Shown in pieces: positions 1 through 11,295 of a stretch of DNA of 45,149 nucleotides. This DNA comes from Symbiodinium natans (taxonomy: Eukaryota > Sar > Dinophyceae > Suessiales > Symbiodiniaceae), in assembly GCA_905221605.1 (NCBI GenBank), contig CAJNDS010000986.1, positions 1 through 45,149 on the forward strand, written 5' to 3'. The number at the start of each line of letters is the position of its first letter. Position 1 is the stretch's first letter. Under the pieces are notes generated by a model that was given only the letters and a program-made list of their open reading frames with translations, was not told the DNA's origin and ran no database searches. A program made the translations under genes and the position numbers.

Positions 1-3000
1 CGGCATTTCTTATGGCCACAGAAAACCCGAATAATGTTGACGTGGAATGATGCGGAGCCGAAGTTTTTAGAGAACTGGATGATTTTGCAGCTGTGGTCGG
101 GCACAGCAGCATGATGTGTCATGTTTGATGCTGGTGTATAATGCCGACACGCAAAGGTCCTCCCTGCTTTGCCGTTTGCCTAAGCTCTGCGCGTGCTGGC
201 GCATAGCATCAGGCTAGTGGCTAGTGTTGCTCGTGCGTGCTGGCGGAGATACGGCGGCCTTCTCTTGCAATTTCTTGCATCCTGCAGCGCCGGAATCTGT
301 TTTGGTTCCGATTCGGGAACAGTGCTGGCACCTGCAGCTCGAGTTTTCCAGATCAGAAAGCTCCACGCAGGTTGATGGAATGAAGGCATGTTTTATTCAT
401 TCGTGACATATGTTCAATGCATTGTCGTCGGTGGAACTAGAATCCATTGCGTCTTTCCTGTTGCGAGTCTACTGTCCTGTGATAACTTTAACACTTATAT
501 AAGCCATAAGACCGTCTGGTTGCCCGTCCTCCACCAGTTCGCCCTGCACGGCAGTAGGCGGTGCCTCGTCTGACAGAATGGGAATACTGCTGCCGAAAAA
601 ACCTCTCTACGTGTCTGACCAAACCCATTGAGCAACCAACATCAACGAAATCAACGAACCGAACGCGAAGCAAAGCCTTGGCCGCTGGTGTGCGGCTGGA
701 GCAGGCGCTGTTGGCACCTGAGCGCTGGGGGGAGTTGGGCCCCTGTCTCTGTAACAATTCTAGGCAGGGGGTTAAGTGAATTAATATGAATTAACAGCCG
801 CACTTGGCCATTGGAATCAACAGGCCAATGGTCAAAGCTTGAATCCATGCGAATCCTGAGGAACGGCAGCTGGTCGGCGTGGCGATTCCTGCGCTTGCCT
901 GCCAAAGCTACATGGCTTAAGGACGAAGAACATCTCAGAGCATCTCAGAGCAGCTTCTTTTGAAGGCAAGGAAGTTGCTCGACAATGCACGGACCTGGGG
1001 TCTACTTGGCATCAGCGAGTTGCAGACTTTGTCCCGCATGTCATCCCACCTCAGCGACGCCGCGACGACATGCAATCTAGAGGCGGCAACACTCTCACGA
1101 CTCCAAGCGTTGCATTTTCCCGACAATGAACTCAAACTCAACCTGAAACTGCTTGCTTGCAAAGTGGACATCAAGTGCAGAAGCCTTCCAATTACTTCCG
1201 AACCCAACAATCGGCTTGGGAGCTGCACGCGGAATTGAGATCTCTTTGCTGGGAGTCAAAGATGGCCTTGCATTAAGCAAAGGAGGTGCTGAACTTAGGC
1301 TTCTGGCTGTGTGCAATGATATTCAATGCAGGCCCTTTAGGCTTTTGGTGGCGTTGGGTACTTTAGGCTTCCCCAATAGAACCTGCAGAACGGAGCTGAC
1401 ATGTTCCCCTTGATCAATTCAACAGCAAGCTTGGCCTGAACTCTGCCCAAAGGCCTTAGTTCAGCCGCGCCAAGTCTAAACCATAAGTCCAAATTGCAGT
1501 GCCGCAGCTGCCGATGCATTGCTTTTGAAAGTTCTCACAGCTCATCCTCAGACTGCACGAATGCTCAAGAGCCCCGACGCCATCCGATCACCCGCCGCAG
1601 CGACAGTTGCCTGATTTTTGTGACTGTGCACTCGGCCAAAATAGCATTCCAATGGTTTGCCAATTGACGAGGACAGGTACTTTCTTACGCTCGTCCTTCG
1701 GTATTCTCTAGCGACTCTAGCGTATGCTATCTCGAACTCGTACATCTGCGACATGTGAAAGCCTTAACTTCTAAGCTTTGGGAAGCAGGTTTCTTTCCAT
1801 AGGCCGGTATTAAGGTTTTCATGCTACATTCATAACATTATTCCAACCAGAACATATAACTTACTTTTCAGTCACCCAAGTTGTGCATAATTATCCTCAC
1901 TCACCAGAAGCCCTTTTTACGTGCATGAAAAGCCCCCTGTTCGTCAACAAGTAACGGGCTTTTCCACCGCCATTAACCCTTCTGTTCGTACATTCACCAC
2001 GCGTGCTCTCTGGAATGAAGAAGGGCTATGTTTCCTGAAGGACAGCTTCAGAACACAGTTGTTGGTGCAAAAGCAATGGCCAAAGCATTTTAAGGGAATG
2101 AAAGCCGCTTCTAAGCCTCAGAGCCTCAGGTCAGGGGTTTTTGTTGAGCGCACTCCTCTCCTCCACTCCAGTTATGAGCTCAGGACCAGCAAGTCGTACC
2201 CATAGCCGTCCCAGCTGAAATCCACAGGCGGGTGGTCGGAGACCTCGCTGCAGGCGTGACCAGCTGTGAGTGTGTTAAGATGTGCTAAGATGCTGCTTTA
2301 AGCGCCGCTTTTGAACCTCAACTTCGCTCTCAAAATCTTCAAAGATCCGCATCTCGGCACCCGGCCTCACCAGCAGCCTCGGGGGCGAAGCTGACCTCTC
2401 GAAGCTTACGAGGGCATCTCACAAAGCTTCACCAAGTGGCTCGAGGGGGGATCAGAATGATGATGTATTATGCAGTTTGCAGAGCTTTCAAGTGATGACT
2501 CCACTTACTGCCAAGCTACAAAGTCAACACAGGCAAATGCCAAAAACACAAGGAAACGCTTTAATTCTGAGGTGGCACCTCCTCATCCATGGCGCTTCTG
2601 CCCGCGGCATCCGCTCTTCACCGACTTTGAGATTTGGTGCACAGTGTGGGGTTTGTCGGGTGTGCCCTATGGCACATAGAAGTGAGCCGACGGGGTGACT
2701 TATCATTCAACATCCTACACTGCTCCAGACGCATCCTCTGGCAAGGTATGTCAACGGATTATTTCAGTTCGAAAGATTTGTGAAAGACTTGTGGCAATTC
2801 AGAGGGCATGCTAACTGTTGCCAGTGGAATGCTGCTAAGAGCATAGCGTCGGAGCGCGATGCACGTCGAAAGACCGGCTTTGCGGTCGCTAACCTTTGTC
2901 ACCCTGAACTCAGTTTCCATGCATTCTGCGACTCTTCTTCTTGACTTTCAGACTTGGCTTTCCCAGGCCTCCTGTGGGTTGAGATTCAATACGAGGGAAA

Positions 3001-3666
3001 AAATTGGCGAGTCAGCCTGTTTGACAGCCCCTACGAACACCAGTGTAGCCAAAACAGACTTATTGCCGCAGCAAAATGAGTACTTTGAGGATTCGATGCG
3101 ATTGAGTGGCTGGAGTCTGGACCCTGCGTCGTCCATTCTTGAGCTCGGCCAGGCGCGTCTTTTTCTGGCCTTCTTCATCGCTGGGGAACCAGTTGGTAAG
3201 ACCACAGTCACCAATGACCTTTCCGAGAGGTTATATGTTTGGTAAGTTCGGCAACCGAACCCTCGAAAAACTGAAGACGTCCGACTTGTCCGACTGTTTC
3301 TTTCGGAACACGTACTGAGAATTGCACTGACAGTTCCAGACCCTCTATTGCGGACCTCCGACCATATGATGTTTTTGTGGTCACAACTTCCAGCAAACAG
3401 CAAGTACGCAGTGCTACCAAACGAAAAAGGTTTGCAACAATCATACCATGGATTGCCCGGGATGAAGTTCCAGCAGGAGGTGTTGTTTTTGCAGGAAGGG
3501 CTTCCGCGAGCTTGCAACATCAGTTGTTTGGACGTCAGCTGCTGGTCTTACACGTTCCTTAAAGCTTGCATCGCCTTCGCCTTGCCAAAACTGTCCCTCG
3601 TGTTGCGCAACTCACACTTGAGCTTCCGCTAGACAGCGGCAAGGGTTTCAAACGGAAGAAACGTGA
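1..3666. other. No recognisable gene; mixed-composition DNA
   Basis: Open frames occur on both strands (the longest is 190 codons on the minus strand at 2948-3520), but none shows a family motif, signal peptide or membrane pattern that I recognise, and frames overlap on opposite strands as expected by chance at this base composition. Short exact or near-exact tandem duplications are visible: CATCTCAGAG twice at 931-950 and TGTGTTAAGA/TGTGCTAAGA at 2271-2290. Spliced exons cannot be excluded, because dinoflagellate splice sites are not reliably visible by eye. I see no promoter, RNA gene or mobile-element terminus. Confidence 0.5.
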
Positions 3667-3729
3667 GCACACCAGCAGGAATGCAGTGCACACCAGCAGT
3701 AATGCATTACACACTGAAAGAAATGTGTT
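3667..3729. repeat. 21-bp tandem repeat, about 3 copies
   Basis: Units begin CACACCAGCAG and then CACACCAGCAG again 21 bp later, followed by a more diverged third unit beginning CACACTGAAAG. In one plus frame this reads as a seven-residue repeat (HTSRNAV, HTSSNAL, HTERNVF), but the frame is short and unrecognised, so I call it only as a DNA repeat. Confidence 0.6.
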
Positions 3730-3799
3730 TGTGTGTGTAGTCTATTCGAGAAGTGCAATTCAATTCCCCAAGCAGATTTAATTTGTCTTCCGGTTGTTG

Positions 3800-3975
3800 C
3801 AACGCTGGCTGCTGTGACGCCTGTCTGGGAGTGTTGCCTCCCTTGATCTCCTTTTGTAACCTGAGCAGACCCTGGATGCTGTGACGCCCGAGTGTGGTCT
3901 CCCACGCCCTTCGTACAGTCAGCGGACCCTGGATGCTGCGATGCCTGTCTCGGCTGTTGTCTCTCCTTTTTCCCT
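3800..3975. repeat. Imperfect direct repeat of about 57-67 bp, 3 copies
   Basis: A core of the form GGATGCTGTGACGCC recurs near 3808, 3874 and 3931, each followed by a CTGTCT or CGAGTGTGG-like stretch and a pyrimidine-rich tail with CTCCC or CTCTCC. The spacings are 67 and then 57 bp, so the units differ by indels. No coding role is apparent. Confidence 0.5.
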
Positions 3976-4100
3976 TTGTTCCACGAGCAGCGACGAACAT
4001 TTGACTGTAGCTGGGGTTCAGAATTTGCCTAGACAAGAGATTCTTGTGACGTTCATTTGGAATTCTCGCAGCACTACTCTAAAAGGTTGCCTCTCATTTT

Positions 4101-4228
4101 CTCCTACTGTCTCCTACTGTCTCTCACTCGTCTCGACCCGTCTCGACCCGTCTCGACCCGTCTCGACCCGTCTCGACCCGTCTCGACCCGTCTCGACCCG
4201 TCTCGACTCGTCTCGACCCGTCTCGACG
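4101..4228. repeat. 10-bp minisatellite (TCTCGACCCG)n
   Basis: From 4131 the unit TCTCGACCCG is repeated seven times exactly, then come one TCTCGACTCG variant, one more exact unit and a partial unit ending about 4228. The array is preceded by two exact copies of another 10-mer, CTCCTACTGT (4101-4120), and CTCTCACTCG, so the 10-bp periodicity begins before the exact array. Open frames crossing it read as SRPVSTRLDP-type repeats and are treated as artefacts. Confidence 0.9.
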
Positions 4229-7200
4229 CTGGATGCAAGACCATGGCCTCTAAAACATTGCTTGAGCTTCGTTACCGCGTGACCTAAGTGGCAGTCGCGG
4301 AGCTGCTCGGCCTGCCCACGAACAGCTCCAAAAAAGGACGCTGCCACCACGAAATGAGCCGCCAGAGTTTTACTGAAGACCAGCGCCCTGCAAGAGTCTG
4401 CAAGCCCAAAATTCCCCATACCCCATGGCAGCAGAACTTATAAATATGAAAAGCAGCTGATCACGTGGCATGAGAGGGTGAACGTGAACATCGCCGCCAG
4501 TCAAAGCCATGCACGTAACAAACGGCATGATACTTTTGCTCTCGTTGTTCTTCGCTTGCGGCCACAGCTTTGCAGCTTTGAAGGCTTTTTGTCTCCTCCT
4601 GCGGTCAGAGACCCGGACCGGCTGAAAGGAGTTCGGAGCAAGGCCAATGCCACAATGCAGTGATTCCCCAGTGCCTCGGTGTCACTGAAGAACACGTGAT
4701 GTTGTGGTGCCTTGGATGGCCGTGGCCGCATAACCTCGGCGTTCGAGGCTGCAAACAATTGCAAACAGTTGAACGGGTTGCTGGCTCTGGCAGCGGGTTG
4801 TCATGTCATGCCACACGTTTGTCGGCTTGCTGGTGCTTGCTGCATCCACAGCTTCTTCCGGAGGGAGCCAACAGAAACGCGAAGTTGACACCAATTTTGC
4901 AACTCTTGCATGTCTCTTGCTTTCTTAAGATGACAAACTGACTACAAACTGCGAACTGCAACATCTAAGCCAAAGAAGGCTACACTTGTTGGCACCTCGG
5001 ATGATGCACAGGAGATGTGACCAAAGAGACCAATGGAAAATGCTTCAGCAGTATACTCATTGTACGTGCCGGAAAATGGCTTTTTCGCGCTCCTTCACAG
5101 GCCTCGCAGGCCTTTGGCAAAGCTCTTTTGTTCCGAGCTGCTTCATTGTTTCGGTTTGCTTCATGCCCCTCACCAGCAATTTGGGCTTCGCATGCCAAAA
5201 CGTAGCTCATGCCTCGATCTGCCTTTGCTACAGAACAAAAGAGCAGCTGCGAACCTGGATGCTACCTGGCCTCTTGACTTCAACACATGTGCAAAACATA
5301 GAAGGTCTATAGTCTGTACATGTCTGCCGCACGCAAACCAAATCCGTCTGCATATAACAGCTTCATGGCTACTACCGGTAGACTGCCGCAGTGGCTTTGT
5401 TTACAACGATGTTCTGCATCAAGCGCTGAACCTCCCGCATAGCCATCGTTGCATACTGCCCAGGCCCCAAGTGGAAGTCCAACACGAGCGACTTTGACCT
5501 CAGCCAAGCTTTCGTTTCAGGAGCTACTTCTAGGATGGGCAATGATGCGGAACAGTTAGCTGACACACGGTCCCAAGTGCCTCGCTATCAGAAACCACTT
5601 GCAGTCCAGTGGCCCATCAAGGTGCTTTGCACGAGTTCGGGTGTTTGTTGCACGGCTGACCTTCAACATGACTGTTGGAATCTATGCGTGCAGCCCAGCT
5701 TGAGGAGAGCTGAGAAATTCAAAAAAACGCGCGTTCTATTGAAGGCCTCTCACAGTGCAAAAGATTTGCTAAAGCAAATAAAAACACAAACCTTTGTGCA
5801 ACAACTCAACGAATCTAACGAATCTCAAGGAATCTCAATGAGCACTTGGAACGGTTTCCACCTCAGAGCCTCGGCATGTCGAAGACACGAAGACACGATA
5901 CAAGCATACGCGATGCTGCAAAACAGCAGCGCGCCCTCTCTTGAGTTGCACACTGAGATTCACGGAGATTCACTGAGTTCATGCTTGGTCCCCACACAGC
6001 CTTCCCGGGCAGGTCTGCCCAGTCAGTGTCTGGAACGCCAAGGTTGGGCTCCAGATACCAACTGCAGGGCATATCGACAGTTCAATGATCTTTCGCAATC
6101 GTTGGCAGCAAACTGATGTAGCTACCACCTCTTTTTTGCTCATTACGCTTGTCACCTTTGTCTCTACAATTGACAGCGATTGCTCTGCCTCAGCTTTTCT
6201 GGCCGAACGATGACGCGTCGCATGCAGCCAGTGAGATGGACGGGCTCGTCCGCATTCGGAGCCTGGCCAGCATTCCGAAGAACAAATGGCAGTCGAGCGC
6301 CGTAAATGTCCCAACTTCACGAGAAGAAGCCGCAAGCAGGAGGGGTTGTGGCCGGGATATTTTTGGCCTTGTGGGCGCGCCTGTTTTGGAAGAAAACGAC
6401 ATATCGGACATATCGGTGTTTGTGACTGCAGCAAGGCCGGCATGATGATGTATTGTGACTGTGGGTCTGTCGGCCTGATCGTCAGCCCTCCCGCCTTGCA
6501 TGCCTCAACCGTACACCTTTTTGAAGAAGGCCAAGCGCGGTAAAAGGTGTGATGGGGACCAAGTGGGGGCAGCGATGGCCTTGGCGCTCCTAAACTACCA
6601 CACGTGAAGAAGTGCCTCAGTTGAAGTGTCATGGACTATTCCCAACGCTTCCCAACACGTTTACACAAATGCCTCGAGGGTCAGCTCTTCAGGCTCCAAA
6701 CCATCGTAAGCAAGGTAGCTGCGCCTTGGGACGTGCAGTATGACAGCTGGAGAGCTTGCATGGGGGAAAGCATCATGGTTTGTCAGATAAACTGACTGAA
6801 TCAGGCAGATCACCCCTTTTCTACAAGCGGCACAAGAGCCTGAACCGAACGCTACCACCCTGGCTGAGCGAAGGTGCGTCAGGATCAGGGGGCACCCCCC
6901 AAACCATACATGAAGAGGGGGTTGTAAGGAGTGGGTGTCAGGTGTTGCGGTGACTGCTTCAATTGTATCCTACTTGTTCTCGCTCCTCGTCACCTCCCTC
7001 ATTTCGTATTTTCCCTCATCAGGGTTGGGGTGCACTAATTGGGTCTTTGCTTCGTTTTCTTGTAAGCGTTGTCTCATGTGTTCTTTCATTTCTGATCATG
7101 CATACTCTACGGTCGCAGTAGCATGGTGAGTGCGATAGATGCGCAGCAAGTAAGACCCGTCAGAGCATGGATACTGTCTGATAACCTTATATAAGCAAAG

Positions 7201-8410
7201 AATAACGAAAACTTCCGAGATAACCTGACAACCAAAAGGTATAGTTTTGGGTCAGGCCCATGCTTGCCAAGCCACATGAACTGCCCCACGCGATGTGCAG
7301 GCAAGGCCATACCTGAGAGAATCTGGAGCTTTGCGAATGCTCCCAAGCGTACTTTTTCAGCGACTGATGCGACGTGGAAAGACCACCCATTTATCCCCAG
7401 CCTGCGCCAGGCCGTGGCAGCACCAGCTGGAAAACAGAAGCCTCGAATTGTGCAGGAGCAGTGTGATGCATTCTGGAGATGGGTCACGAAAGGGTCCGAG
7501 CCGTCAAAGCCTCCATTTCCAACTGCACAGGCCTGACGATGCGCCACGATCAGCGATTCTGGGAGGACACCCTTAGATGACAAAAATAATGGCATTCGTC
7601 TGGCAAAGAAGCAGGCCAGGCAGGCCACAGTGTCTTTGTACCCCAACTGCGCCCATCTAGGTCTCTGGGTGACGCAGGTGTGCCATGGTGTGCCTGTAAG
7701 TTCCTGGATGCGCCAAGTCCTCGATCCAGTCACCGTCGACGCACCTCACAACGGGCTAAAGTGGCTACAGCAAACCAGCAGCAAGCTGAAGATAGCTGAA
7801 GCACAGACACCACAAAAGAAGAATATGCAAATGGCTATTGGGTTGGGCTTGCTGTGGCTCGCGCGTGCATGCTGAAGCTGAAAATGTTCTGAGCACGAAG
7901 CTGCAAGCCCATTTGTTTGCGCTCCGTGGCTCCCATGTTCCAGAGTCTGTCGACGTAAGAGTGAGCATATAGGGCACGAATGGTCCTGACAACGTCCAAT
8001 CTTGTGAGATCACAGCAGACTCTTGTGAAATGGAGCGGAGCTTTTCGACTCAGTGATAATCTTGTTGTTGGCTAGATTGCTTTGGTAATCCTTCAGATCC
8101 AATAACAAAAAATAAAACTGCTTCGCATGGTCTCCTGGGAAGCCCCAGAAACGCTTCACGAGCCACATCGCACCATCGCATGCCTAGGAAGTTCAGCAAA
8201 GCTTGGCTGCCCAAGAGAGCCAGCGTGTCTGTTTTGCAATGCTTCGGACGGCCACAAGATCCGTGTAAGAACCTGCCTTGAATCATTGAGTCAAGGTTCG
8301 CCTTTTTGGGGCTGACGTGGCCCCCTGCATGCCAAACACACTGAAGACAACCTACGCGTAACCCTTCCTAGGCCTGCCTGAGCTGCATTCCAAAACGTTC
8401 AACTCCGACA
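4229..8410. other. No recognisable gene; mixed-composition DNA with micro-duplications
   Basis: Several unrecognised open frames exist (for example 5535-6116 plus, 5979-6632 minus, 7107-7733 minus, 193-217 codons), mostly overlapping one another on opposite strands and lacking any motif I can name. Exact short tandem duplications are frequent: AACGAATCT at 5808-5825, GAAGACAC at 5881-5896, GAGATTCAC at 5955-5973 (1-bp gap), GACATATCG at 6398-6415, and CCCAACGCTT/CCCAACACGT at 6641-6660. I find no RNA gene or element terminus here. Confidence 0.5.
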
Positions 8411-8526
8411 TAGCTAGTTAGGGGGATAGGATTAAGGGGACCCTTGGGGATATAGACCCTAGCCAGAAGAGGGTCAAGAAGGGTTCCCGTTTACGGGCCC
8501 CCCTTATCCTACCTAGGGCTAGTCAA
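8411..8526. repeat. Foldback segment: imperfect outer inverted repeat with nested hairpins
   Basis: The left end reads CTAGTTAGGGGGATAGGAT and the right end, reverse-complemented, reads CTAGCCCTAGGTAGGATAAG, giving an imperfect terminal inverted repeat of about 25-30 bp. Inside are GACCCT/AGGGTC arms (about 8456-8475) and a CCCG-TTTA-CGGG hairpin. The layout resembles a small foldback or MITE-like insertion, but I could not identify a target-site duplication, so this remains a structural description. Confidence 0.45.
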
Positions 8527-9054
8527 TTTTCTCACACGCATCCAAGCCTAGATGTCTGACAAATGGCCGTAGCTACACCCATCGACTTAAAAACGAGATT
8601 GCCAAGTGCTGCTTTCTGAAAAAAAGGTTCTGTGCTACACTTCTGTGCTTTGCGAATGGATCGCCTCTTCAGACCATTTTGGCAGGGCAGTTCCCCCCTC
8701 AATGTCCTGACAGGATGGCGTCGCGAGCTACCAAAACTGATAGTTTGGCATCTTTAAAAGACCTTGAGAACACTCCTTTGCAACGGTTCTGTTTGAGCCT
8801 GTCGCCGGCGCAAGGCACGCAGGAGGCGCCGTTCAGCCCAGCACCCCTGCAAAGTCAGCCAAAGAAGGGCGAATAGAAAGGCTGAGAGATATAATCTTTT
8901 TTGCAACCTTGGATAACAAGTTGCACAAGTTGTACTTACGCGTGTGATAGAAAAGAGTATTATCGTTGCAGCATGTTGCATGTCAAAGATCGAAACGTTG
9001 ACATACGCTTAAATAGATCTCTGTGGCTTTCTGGTTAGAAGAGATGCATCTTAA
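8527..9054. other. No recognisable feature
   Basis: AT-leaning unique sequence with a 65-codon plus frame (8679-8876) that has no identifiable motif. I see nothing else in it. Confidence 0.5.
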
Positions 9055-9071
9055 CAAACACACACACACAA
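9055..9071. repeat. Short (CA)n microsatellite
   Basis: About seven CA dinucleotides directly precede the purine-rich tract that starts near 9090. Confidence 0.85.
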
Positions 9072-9088
9072 AGACAAGTGCTGCAAAT

Positions 9089-9669
9089 GAGGGGGAGAGA
9101 GAGAGAGAGAGATAGAGAGAGAAGAGATGGAGGGAGGGTGAGGGAGAGGGAGAGAGAGAGGTATAAGAGAGGGAGAGAGAGAGAGGGAGAGAGCGGAAGA
9201 GAAAAAGGGAGAAAGAGAATAGAGGGAGAGAGAGAGGGAGAGAGAGAATAGGAGGTAGCGAGAGAGGGGAGAGGGAGTGTAGAGAGGCGAGGAGAGAGAG
9301 AGGGAGAGAGGAGAGGAGAGAGAAAGGCAAGAAAGAGGAGAGAGAAGTAAGAGAATAGGAGAGAGAGAGGGAGAGAGAGAGAGGGAAGAGATAGGGAGAA
9401 TATTAGAGTGGAGAGGAGGGAGAGAGAGCGAGAGGCAGAGGGAGAGAGAGAGAGAGGGAGGGAGGAGAGAGGAAAGAGGAGGAGAGAGAGATAGGGGAGG
9501 GGGAGAGAAAGAGGGAGAGAGAGAGAGTGAGAGCGAGAGGGAGAGAGAGAGATGAGAGAGGGAGAGAGAGGGAGAGAGAGGGAGAGAGAGGGAGAGAAAG
9601 AGGGAGAGAGAGAGGGAGAGAGAGAAGGGAGAGAGAGGGAGAGAGAAGGGACAGAGAAAAGACAGAGAA
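9089..9669. repeat. Degenerate GA-rich purine tract
   Basis: Almost entirely GAGAGA/GGGAGA with scattered T and C interruptions that thin out toward the right, where the sequence becomes the ordered 11-bp array. Long open frames on both strands (SLSLSPS-type on the minus strand, GREREGE-type on the plus strand) follow directly from the dinucleotide composition and are not genes. Confidence 0.9.
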
Positions 9670-10161
9670 GGGACAAAGAAGGGACAAAGAAGGGACAAAG
9701 AAGGGAGAGAGAAGGGAGAGACAAGGGAGAGAGAAGGGAGAGAGAAGGGAGAGAGAAGGGAGAGAGAAGGGAGAGAGAAGGGAGAGAGAAGGGAGAGAGA
9801 AGGGAGAGAGAAGGGAGAGAGAAGGGAGAGAGAAGGGAGAGAGAAGGGAGAGAGACAGGGAGAGAGAAGGGAGAGAGAAGGGAGAGAGAAGGGAGAGAGA
9901 AGGGAGAGAGAAGGGAGAGAGAAGGGAGAGAGAAGGGAGAGAGAAGGGAGAGAGAAGGGAGAGAGAAGGGAGAGAGAAGGGAGAGAGAAGGGAGAGAGAA
10001 GGGAGAGAGAAGGGAGAGAGAAGGGAGAGAGAAGGGAGAGAGAAGGGAGAGAGAAGGGAGAGAGAAGGGAGAGAGAAGGGAGAGAGAAGGGAGAGAGAAG
10101 GGAGAGAGAAGGGAGAGAGAAGGAGAGAGAAGGAGAGAGAAGGAGAGAGAAGGAGAGAGAA
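9670..10161. repeat. 11-bp purine minisatellite, 41 copies, then four 10-bp variants
   Basis: The first three units are GGGACAAAGAA (9670-9702). The rest are essentially GGGAGAGAGAA up to 10121, with one GGGAGAGACAA and one unit lengthened to 12 bp near 9845-9856. The span of 452 bp equals 41 x 11 + 1. It is followed by four GGAGAGAGAA 10-mers (10122-10161). Positions 9857-10179 form an uninterrupted 323-nt purine run. Because 11 bp is not a multiple of three, the frames repeat every 33 bp as an 11-residue E/R/G/K unit, which is an artefact of the array. Confidence 0.95.
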
Positions 10162-10261
10162 GGGAAGAGAAGGAAAGAGCCCTATGCCTGATAAATCATA
10201 CCAAAGACCCCTACGCCGTACGACCCAAATGCTAAAGAAACACAAACCTGAAACACACAGC

Positions 10262-10535
10262 TCAAGGGTTTCAGGGTTTAGGGTTTGGGGGCTTCAAGGG
10301 GCCAGGGCTTAGGAAGTTATTTAGGGTTTAGGGTTTTGGGCTTAAGGCTTAGGGCTTAGGGGTTAGGGCTTAAGGCTTAGGGCTTAGGGCTTAGGGCTTA
10401 GGGCTTAGGGCTTAGGGCTTAGGGCTTAGGGCTTAGGGCTTAGGGCTTCGGGCTTAGGGCTTAGGGCTTAGGGCTTAGGGCTTAAGGCTTCGGGCTTAGG
10501 GCTTAGGGCTGAGGGCTTAGGTCTTAGGGTTTATA
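10262..10535 (+). repeat. Telomere-like CTTAGGG/TTTAGGG array
   Basis: The block starts with GGTTTAGGGTTTAGGGTTTGG and becomes a regular 7-bp CTTAGGG array, with about ten uninterrupted copies around 10374-10448 and sporadic CTTCGGG, CTTAAGG and CTGAGGG variants. CTTAGGG is a one-base variant of TTTAGGG, the telomere repeat of plants and many alveolates. Flanking unique DNA on both sides makes it interstitial in this assembly. Confidence 0.85.
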
Positions 10536-10652
10536 GGGTTTCTCGGGTTTCTCGGGATTCTCGGGTTTATCGGGTTTATCGGGTTTCTCGGGTTTCTCGG
10601 GTTTCTCGGGTTTCTCGGGTTTATCGGGTTTCTCGGGTCTATCGGGTTTATC
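10536..10652 (+). repeat. 9-bp repeat GGGTTTCTC / GGGTTTATC, 13 units
   Basis: GGG recurs exactly every 9 bp from 10536 to 10653, giving 13 units dominated by GGGTTTCTC and GGGTTTATC. It lies between CTTAGGG repeats and T-rich TTTTTCGGG repeats, and looks like a locally amplified derivative of the telomere-like motif. Confidence 0.9.
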
Positions 10653-11252
10653 GGGTTTTTCGGGATTTTCAGGTTTCTTGGGTTTTTCGGTTTTTTAGGG
10701 TGTTTCGGGTTTTTCGGTTTTTTGTTTTTTCGGGTTTTCCGTGTTTTTCGGGTTTTCCGGGTTTTTCGGTTTTTTCGGGTTTTCCGGTGTTTTTTTTTCG
10801 GGTTTTCCGGGTGTTTCGGGTTTCTGGGTTTAGGGGTTTTAGAGTTCAGGGCTTAGGGTTTTTTTGGGGTTAGGGTTTCTTGAGTAGGTCAGGTGCTTTT
10901 AGAGTTAGGGGTTTTGGGTGTTTAGGGCTCAAGGTTTTTAGGGTTCAGGGGCTTTTAGGGTTTAGGGCTCTGCCCGGGGGTCCAGGGATTAAGGGTTTTT
11001 AGGATCTAGGCTTAAGGGTTTTTCGGGTTTAGAGCTTAGGGGTTTTCAGAGCTTAGGGTTTAAGGGGTCTTTTAGCGTTTAATTTGGCTTGAGGGTTTTA
11101 AGGTTTCAGACACGGCTTGTAGGGTTTAGGGTTTAAGGTCTATAGGGTTTAGGGTTAGAGGTTTTAGGGTTTAGGGTTCAGGGTTTTTAGGGTTTAGAGT
11201 TTATTAGGGTTTAGGGCTTAGGGGTTTTCAGGGTTTAGGGTTTCGGTTTTCT
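10653..11252 (+). repeat. Degenerate TTTAGGG-like and TTTTCGGG repeats
   Basis: T-rich TTTTTCGGG and TTTTCCGGG units (to about 10820) grade into irregular TTTAGGG, TTTTAGGG and CTTAGGG repeats with unequal spacing. The G-rich strand is the plus strand throughout. No gene is visible. Confidence 0.85.
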
Positions 11253-11295
11253 GGGTCGAGGCTTTAGAGTTTTTACTTGTTTAAGCCCTCGACCC
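11253..11295. repeat. Foldback at telomere-like strand switch
   Basis: GGGTCGAGGCTT (11253-11264) and AAGCCCTCGACCC (11283-11295) are reverse complements apart from one missing G, separated by an 18-nt AT-rich loop. Further out the two sides keep loose mirror similarity through TTTAGGG-type units. This marks the change from TTTAGGG on the plus strand (left) to CCCTAAA on the plus strand (right). Confidence 0.85.

Noticed and set aside
9035-10312. Long open frames on both strands (up to 280 codons) across the GA tract
   Set aside because: Residue composition (S/L/P or R/E/G/K) follows directly from the dinucleotide and 11-bp repeats. The same happens at 11775-12232 and 15927-16715.
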